Below are positions 29,540 through 34,000 of a stretch of DNA of 34,000 nucleotides, piece by piece (within the stretch, counting starts at the first letter, position 1; each line of letters begins with the position of its first letter). The stretch is from Acidobacteriota bacterium (GTDB lineage: Bacteria > Acidobacteriota > UBA6911). The stretch lies in the NCBI GenBank assembly GCA_016933615.1, contig JAFGAO010000158.1:1-34000 (forward strand), in the 5' to 3' direction. The notes below the pieces were generated by a model. It was not told the origin of the DNA, searched no databases, and saw nothing but the letters and a program-made list of their open reading frames with translations. The translations under genes were made by a program, and so were the position numbers.

Positions 29540-30556
29540 CTAAAATTGTTCCAGGAACCTGAGATCGTTGTCGAAGAGAAGCCGGATGTCCTCCACGCCG
29601 TACTTGAGCATCGGGACCCGGTCGATTCCCATGCCCCAGGCAAAACCCGAATACCGGGAATCATCGATTCCGGACATGCGCAGCACTTTGGGATGGCACA
29701 TTCCGGCGCCCAGGATCTCGATCCAGCCGCTGTGCTTGCATGTCGGGCAGCCGGCGCCGTTGCAGAAAATGCAGCTGATGTCCACTTCTGCCCCGGGCTC
29801 AACGAACGGGAAAAAGCCGGGGCGCAGGCGCATCTTGATGCCGGGGTGAAAAAGCTGCTTGAGAAAAACCTCCAGCATCCCCTTCATGTCCCCCATTGTG
29901 ATCCCCTCGTCGATGACCACGACGTCGACCTGGTAAAACATGGGAGAGTGGGTGGCATCGAAGGGATCCCGCCGGTAGACCTTCCCCGTGGTGACAGCCC
30001 GGATCGGGGGCTTCCGCCCCTCCATCGCATGCACGTCGACGGAGGTGCAGTGGGTGCGCAGCAACAGGGTATCGTCGAAATAAAAAGTGTCCTGCGCGTC
30101 CCGGGCGGGGTGGTTTCGCGGCATGTTCAATGCCTCGAAATTGTAGTAATCCCCTTCGATCTCGGTCAGGTCGAAGACCTCGAAGCCAAGATTGACGAAT
30201 ATCCGCTCGATCTCGGCCTGCAGCCGCTTTATGGGGTGCGCGCTCCCGAGCGCGTACGGAAAACCCGGCCTGGTCACGTCCAGACGCGACTGTAGGCCGG
30301 CGAGGGCGGCTTTTTTTAGCTCGTCATGCCGCTCCTGCAGCCGATTCTCAATGGTGGAGCGCAGCCGGTTTATCGCCTGTCCGAATGCGGGGCGTTCCTC
30401 CTTGGGCAGCTCCCGAAGCTTCTTCATTTCCGCCGTTATGATACCGCTGTCCCGCGCCAGAAATGTATCCCGGACCGATTTCCACGCCTCCATACCGGAA
30501 ATAGATGCAAATTCCCTTTCGAAACGCTCCTTCAGCTCTTCGATGGACCGGGGCAT
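29540..30556 (-). CDS. pheS: Phenylalanine--tRNA ligase alpha subunit
   Basis: The 338-residue catalytic subunit charges tRNA-Phe. The N-terminal coiled coil (about 1-90) binds the tRNA; the class II core shows HPIKRLQAEIERIFVNLGFE, the ALNMPRNHPARDAQDTFY segment, motif 2 with VYRRDPFDATHSPMFYQVD, and motif 3 in GFAWGMGIDRVPMLKYG. A CIFC..GCPTC insertion before WIEILGAGM is a zinc-knuckle-like loop found in many bacterial PheS. ATG 30556 has GAGG seven bases upstream. Confidence 0.96.
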   Translation of the reverse strand: MPRSIEELKERFEREFASISGMEAWKSVRDTFLARDSGIITAEMKKLRELPKEERPAFGQAINRLRSTIENRLQERHDELKKAALAGLQSRLDVTRPGFPYALGSAHPIKRLQAEIERIFVNLGFEVFDLTEIEGDYYNFEALNMPRNHPARDAQDTFYFDDTLLLRTHCTSVDVHAMEGRKPPIRAVTTGKVYRRDPFDATHSPMFYQVDVVVIDEGITMGDMKGMLEVFLKQLFHPGIKMRLRPGFFPFVEPGAEVDISCIFCNGAGCPTCKHSGWIEILGAGMCHPKVLRMSGIDDSRYSGFAWGMGIDRVPMLKYGVEDIRLLFDNDLRFLEQF

Positions 30557-30674
30557 AACAACCTCATCAAATGAAAACCGTTCCCGGTTTCCCGTTTCCC
30601 GCCGGAAATAAGGAACATTGGGAATTGGGTATGAAAACGAAAATAAAATACAGGCTTCAAAAGTCCGAACGTTT
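30557..30674 (-). promoter_or_regulatory. pheST leader with a Phe-rich reading frame
   Basis: Between the rplT terminator and pheS the minus strand carries a frame reading V-F-Y-F-R-F-H-T-Q-F-P-M-F (about 30653-30615), similar in style to the E. coli pheM leader peptide. A short stem GAAACCG/CGGTTTTC follows near 30566-30585. The leader has only a TTG candidate start, and its frame runs on past the pheS start, so attenuation is possible but not shown. Confidence 0.3.
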
Positions 30675-30716
30675 AAAAAAGCAACGCCCGGAGTGGCAAA
30701 ACACCCGGGCGCTTTT
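30675..30716 (-). terminator. Intrinsic terminator after rplT
   Basis: On the minus strand GCGCCCGG and CCGGGCG arms enclose a 13-base loop, followed by TTGC and six T residues. It lies 28 bases after the rplT stop and separates the thrS-infC-rpmI-rplT unit from pheST. The arms are flanked by A-run and T-run, so it could also act on the other strand. Confidence 0.82.
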
Positions 30717-30743
30717 GTATAGGAATCGGCGGGACGGTGATTT

Positions 30744-31106
30744 TCAGGCGGCCGTCAGCGCCGCTTTTGCCCGTTCGGTGAGCCGGGCAAAAGCCTCAGG
30801 GTCCCGGACCGCGATTTCGGCAAGCACGCGGCGGTCGAGGGAAATATTGGCCTTCTTCAATCCGTTCATGAACCTGCTGTAGGAAAGGTCATTCTGCCGC
30901 GCCGCAGCGCCGACCCGGATGATAAACAGGCGACGGAAATCGCGCTTTTTATTGCGCCGGTCCCGGTAGGCGAATCGAAGGGCGCGGTCGACGGATTCTT
31001 TCGCCGACCGGTGCAGCTTGCTTTTAGTCAGCCGGTATCCTTTCGCCAGTTTCAGGATTTTCTTCCGTCTCTGGACGCGCTTGTTTCCTCTTTTTACTCT
31101 TGGCAT
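30744..31106 (-). CDS. rplT: 50S ribosomal protein L20
   Basis: This 120-residue L20 is an early-assembly 23S rRNA-binding protein and a translational repressor of its own operon in several bacteria. The basic N-terminal extension ([20 protein letters not shown]) is followed by the family core [20 protein letters not shown] and [19 protein letters not shown]. It is 30 bases after rpmI, with GGAG nine bases before the ATG. Confidence 0.97.
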   Translation of the reverse strand: MPRVKRGNKRVQRRKKILKLAKGYRLTKSKLHRSAKESVDRALRFAYRDRRNKKRDFRRLFIIRVGAAARQNDLSYSRFMNGLKKANISLDRRVLAEIAVRDPEAFARLTERAKAALTAA

Positions 31107-31136
31107 CGTCTTTCACTCCGCAAAACTTAGGATCTA

Positions 31137-31325
31137 TCAAATATTGAGCATCTTTTTAACCCGCTTGCGGTCCGGCTTGCTGACCAGAGCGCTGTCTACC
31201 AGCTTCCGCATGCGTTTCCGGGGTTTTTTGGTCAGAATATGGCGGGCGTGGCTGTGCCGGCGCATGATCTTTCCCGTCCCGGTTACCTTGAATCTTTTTG
31301 CGGCACTCTTGGATGTCTTCTGCAT
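31137..31325 (-). CDS. rpmI: 50S ribosomal protein L35
   Basis: This 62-residue, strongly basic L35 shows [20 protein letters not shown] and [14 protein letters not shown], the family blocks. The N-terminus (MQKTSK) differs from the common MPKMKTH opening. GGGAG lies about 11 bases upstream, and AGAGGA abuts the ATG. It sits between infC and rplT, as usual. Confidence 0.94.
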   Translation of the reverse strand: MQKTSKSAAKRFKVTGTGKIMRRHSHARHILTKKPRKRMRKLVDSALVSKPDRKRVKKMLNI

Positions 31326-31382
31326 TCCTCTAATTTCTCCCCAATTACAACCGCCCTCGGGCCCGCACCCCGGCGGTTCAAA

Positions 31383-31907
31383 TTAATGCTTTTTGGGCAT
31401 GAAGATTGTCACCAAAGCGTATCCTTCCATTTTCGGCGGCCGCTCGACATCCGCGGCGTCCCTCAGCTCCTCGATCAGCTTCTCCATCAATTTCCGCCCC
31501 AGTTCCTGGTGCGACATTTCCCTGCCGCGGAAGATCACCGTCGCCTTCGCTTTGTTTCCTTCCAACAGAAAGCGGAGAATATGCTTTTTCTTGAATTCAA
31601 AATCGTGCGCTTCCGTCTTGGGCCGGAATTTCACCTCTTTAAGGACGACCTGCCTCTGATTCTTCTTGGCCTCATGCGCCCGCTTGCTTTTCTGGTACTG
31701 AAACTTGCCGTAATTCATGATCCTGCACACGGGAGGATTCGCGGTGGGAGCTACTTCGACAAGATCCATATCCTTGCCCCGTGCAATTTCCAGAGCCTTT
31801 TCGGGAGACATAATCCCCAGCTGCCCGGCTTCCTCATCGACAACCCTGATTTCTTTGGCCCGGATCATTTCATTAACACGAACCCTGATCTGCTTGGCTG
31901 TGGTGAT
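31383..31907 (-). CDS. infC: Translation initiation factor IF-3 (rare ATC start)
   Basis: IF-3 (174 residues) splits ribosomes and checks the start codon and initiator tRNA. The N-domain holds RVNEMIRAKEIRVVDEEAGQ, the linker KFQYQKSKRAHEAKKNQ, and the C-domain VKFRPKTEAHDFEFKKKH and IFRGREMSHQELG. Start choice: the strong AAGGAGG (31914-31920) directly abuts a TTG at 31913, which is too close to use. Six bases further is ATC (31905-31907), giving ITTAKQIRVRV with normal spacing. infC in E. coli uses AUU, and IF-3 represses its own mRNA by rejecting such codons; the same control is inferred. It lies 44 bases after thrS. Confidence 0.93.
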   Translation of the reverse strand: MTTAKQIRVRVNEMIRAKEIRVVDEEAGQLGIMSPEKALEIARGKDMDLVEVAPTANPPVCRIMNYGKFQYQKSKRAHEAKKNQRQVVLKEVKFRPKTEAHDFEFKKKHILRFLLEGNKAKATVIFRGREMSHQELGRKLMEKLIEELRDAADVERPPKMEGYALVTIFMPKKH

Positions 31908-31951
31908 TGGCAACCTCCTTTTATTTTAGGCGGCCTTCGCGGCGTCAATCC

Positions 31952-33754
31952 TTAGGGCTCGACCGCCCGGTTTTTTATCAGCCCCTCTATTGTATCCAGA
32001 AAGCCTTCAAGCGTCTGAGAGCCCCCATCCCCCTGAAAGCGGTTGCGCACGGAAACTTCCCTCGACTGCAGTTCCTTGTCGCCCACGATAAGCATATAAG
32101 GGATTTTACCGGTCTGCGCCGCCCTTATTTTGTATCCCATCTTTTCGTTCCGGTCGTCGACTTCCGCCCGGATATCGGCTTGCAGGAGCCGCCGCTTGAC
32201 CTGGCCGGCGTATTCCCGGTGGCGCTCCGCAATCGGTATGATCACGGCCTGCACCGGAGCCAGCCAGATCGGGAAAGCTCCCGCGTAGTGCTCGATCAGC
32301 ACACCCAGAAAACGTTCCACGGATCCAAGAAGAGCCCGATGCAGCATAACGGGCTGATGCATCGAACCGTCGGACCCGACATAGGAAAGACCAAAACGCT
32401 TCGGCAGCGTGAAATCAAACTGGACCGTCGACAGTTGCCACGGCCGCCCGATGGCGTCAATCAGCTTGACGTCGATCTTGGGCCCGTAAAAAACCGCTTC
32501 TCCCTCCATCCGGGTCCATTGGATTCCCCTGTCGCTCAGGGACCGGGTCAGGGCGCTTTCGGCCAGCTCCCACTCTTCCTCGGTTCCGGCATAGTCCTTT
32601 TTCCGCGACGCATCCCTGACCGACAGCTCGACCTTGTACTGGTCGAATCCGAAACTTTTCATTATATACAAAACCAGATCCATGAGGTCGGAAATTTCGT
32701 CGTACACCTGCTCCCGGGTGCAGAAAATATGCGCGTCATCCTGGGTGAACCCCCGTACGCGGAGCATTCCGTGCAATACGCCGCTTTTTTCGTATCGATA
32801 CACGGTCCCGAACTCTGCGTACCGCATCGGCAGGTCCCGGTAACTCCGCATCTGGGTCTTGTATATCTGGATGTGCCCCGGGCAGTTCATCGGTTTGATA
32901 ACGAATTCCTCGTCATCTATATTGAACACGTACATGTTCTGACGATAGTATTCGTAGTGCCCGGACGTTTTCCACAGGACGTCCCTGGCCACGTGGGGCG
33001 TCGTCACAAACTCGTATCCGCGCCGGTACAGTTCCTTCCGGAGAAAATCTTCTATGATGTGACGGATGCGCGTCCCCTTGGGATGCCAGAAAATCAGCCC
33101 GGATCCGGCCTCTTCGGAAATGCTGAAAAGGTCCAGCTCCCGGCCCAGTTTCCGGTGATCCCTTTTTTTGGCCTCTTCCAGCCTCCGGATGTAATCCGCG
33201 AGATCCCGGGGCTCCAGGAATGCCGTTCCGTAGATTCTCTGCAGCTGCCGGTTCTTTTCGTCCCCTCTCCAGTAGGAACCTGCGATGTTGAGGATGCGAA
33301 AACTTCCGGGATCGAAGAGACCGGTTTCGGCGATATGCGGCCCGGTACAGAAATCGACGACATTGCCGAGGCGGTAAATGGAGAGAGTCCCGGCGGCTTT
33401 TTCCTGAATCAGCTCCACCTTCAGATTCTCTCCCTGCCGGGCAAAGAAAGCTATCGCCTCTTCCTTCGACATGATGCAAGGCTCGAAGCTCAGGTTTTCC
33501 GCGATGAGCTCCTTCATCTTCGATTCGATTTTCCCGAGATCCTCTTCCACGAAACGCTCGGCTCTGTCGAAGTCGTAGTAAAATCCGTCGCTTATGGCCG
33601 GTCCGATGCCGAGGTGCGTCCCCGGGAAAAGGCTGCATACCGCCGCCGCCATCAGGTGTGAGGCGCTGTGGCGATAGATTTCCAGTGCCGCGTCGGAATC
33701 GGGAACCTCTCCCTCGGTTCCGTCGGCGTATTTGATTTTCAACGGCATTTTCAT
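31952..33754 (-). CDS. thrS: Threonine--tRNA ligase lacking the TGS domain
   Basis: This 600-residue class II synthetase charges tRNA-Thr. The editing domain is intact: His29 and His33 (RHSASH), Cys136 and His140 (DFCTGPH) for removing Ser. The catalytic zinc ligands are Cys291 (MNCPGH), His342 (DDAHIF) and His472 (LHRALLGS). Motif 2 is MLRVRGFTQDDAHIF, and the anticodon domain begins near WLAPVQAVIIPIAERH. The N-terminus has only about 20 residues (LKIKYADGTEGEV) before the editing domain; the usual 60-residue TGS domain is absent. Start ATG 33754 is chosen over an upstream in-frame start at 33823; ATG 33748 is also possible. Upstream sequence shows no TGS-like coding. Confidence 0.94.
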   Translation of the reverse strand: MKMPLKIKYADGTEGEVPDSDAALEIYRHSASHLMAAAVCSLFPGTHLGIGPAISDGFYYDFDRAERFVEEDLGKIESKMKELIAENLSFEPCIMSKEEAIAFFARQGENLKVELIQEKAAGTLSIYRLGNVVDFCTGPHIAETGLFDPGSFRILNIAGSYWRGDEKNRQLQRIYGTAFLEPRDLADYIRRLEEAKKRDHRKLGRELDLFSISEEAGSGLIFWHPKGTRIRHIIEDFLRKELYRRGYEFVTTPHVARDVLWKTSGHYEYYRQNMYVFNIDDEEFVIKPMNCPGHIQIYKTQMRSYRDLPMRYAEFGTVYRYEKSGVLHGMLRVRGFTQDDAHIFCTREQVYDEISDLMDLVLYIMKSFGFDQYKVELSVRDASRKKDYAGTEEEWELAESALTRSLSDRGIQWTRMEGEAVFYGPKIDVKLIDAIGRPWQLSTVQFDFTLPKRFGLSYVGSDGSMHQPVMLHRALLGSVERFLGVLIEHYAGAFPIWLAPVQAVIIPIAERHREYAGQVKRRLLQADIRAEVDDRNEKMGYKIRAAQTGKIPYMLIVGDKELQSREVSVRNRFQGDGGSQTLEGFLDTIEGLIKNRAVEP

Positions 33755-33921
33755 TGCATCCACTCTCGCCTGCCGGCTTTTTCCGGACAGAAAAGGAAAC
33801 CTGTCCCGGTCAATAATGCTCAATTGGGCTGAAGGAGCGATTCAGACTCGACAGGCAGCATGCATTCCGCTCATTGAGAATGACTTTCGACTCATCATTC
33901 CGATGAAGAGCGTATATTTTT

Positions 33922-33996
33922 TGGTAGGCGCGAGCGGATTTGAACCGCTGACCCCTTCCGCGTCAAGGAAGTGCTCTCCCCCTGAGCTACGCGCCT
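33922..33996 (-). tRNA. tRNA-Val (anticodon GAC)
   Basis: The 75-base cloverleaf folds on the minus strand. Acceptor stem AGGCGCG pairs with CGCGCCT; D-arm GCTC...GAGC; anticodon arm CTTCC-TTGACGC-GGAAG with anticodon GAC, reading GUC valine codons; T-arm with GGTTCAAATCC; discriminator A; CCA encoded (33922-33924). It is upstream of thrS on the same strand, with a run of six A residues right after its 3' end. Confidence 0.96.
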
Positions 33997-34000
33997 AAAA

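Noticed and set aside
28613-30295. 560-codon open frame antisense to pheT and pheS
   Set aside because: Mirror frame of GC-rich genes; no recognisable domain and codon use fits the opposite strand. The same applies to 31907-33661, 18666-19841 and 11617-13053.
33755-33921. T-box or Thr attenuator before thrS
   Set aside because: No T-box core motif and no clear Thr-rich leader were seen; only weak hairpins (GACAG/CTGTC near 33785-33806).
1-34000. Prophage, toxin-antitoxin, secretion island or defence system
   Set aside because: Every gene of adequate length is assigned to housekeeping or conserved unknown families; no integrase, transposase, restriction or toxin signature was found.

Overview
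The window is chromosomal housekeeping DNA from a Gram-negative bacterium, most likely a deltaproteobacterium in the broad sense (Desulfobacterota, perhaps Syntrophales-like). The evidence is a split HldE (separate heptose kinase and ADP-heptose synthase genes), an LPS heptosyltransferase, a TonB/ExbB/ExbD operon with two ExbDs and a TPR lipoprotein, the tgt-yajC-secD-secF order, and the thrS-infC-rpmI-rplT-pheS-pheT-zapB-zapA order. The lineage is inferred from gene order and protein style, not from a database search.

Layout. 0.2-3.7 kb (+): rfaE1, rfaE2, heptosyltransferase and a DUF3108 periplasmic protein, an LPS-core/envelope operon. 3.7-8.4 kb (-): recA, leuC, leuD, an isochorismatase-like hydrolase and an SRPBCC protein. 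8.6-9.8 kb (+): a FabI/FabL-type SDR and rpmB. 9.95-12.9 kb (-): bifunctional (p)ppGpp enzyme Rel coupled to a DUF3014 membrane protein. 13.1-16.6 kb (-): tonB-exbB-exbD-exbD-TPR lipoprotein, closed by a clear terminator. 16.7-22.3 kb (-): an NHL-propeller gene, tgt, yajC, secD, secF. 22.4-26.6 kb (+): a divergent UvrA, a probable 6S RNA and a YmdB-type phosphodiesterase. 26.8-33.8 kb (-): thrS, infC, rpmI, rplT, terminator, pheS, pheT, zapB-like, zapA. A tRNA-Val(GAC) lies at the right edge (-).

I see no transposase, phage, CRISPR array or defence system. The most unusual material is intergenic. A family of MITE-like elements bounded by the inverted 11-mer CGTTGCASGTT and filled with decamer variants occurs about six times, usually directly after stop codons. 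Two copies are about 94 % identical by hand alignment and flank the 6S RNA-ymdB segment. One copy supplies the last codons and stop of uvrA. A second, unrelated repeat family built on (A/T)TCGG(G/T)(A/G)TCGG steps lies upstream of the SRPBCC gene and between leuC and leuD.

Three gene-level oddities stand out. ThrS lacks the N-terminal TGS domain and PheT lacks the EMAP/OB tRNA-binding domain, so two synthetases in the same cluster are reduced. infC appears to start at a rare ATC codon. SecF carries an enlarged periplasmic domain. All assignments come from reading the sequence; none was checked by search or folding software.
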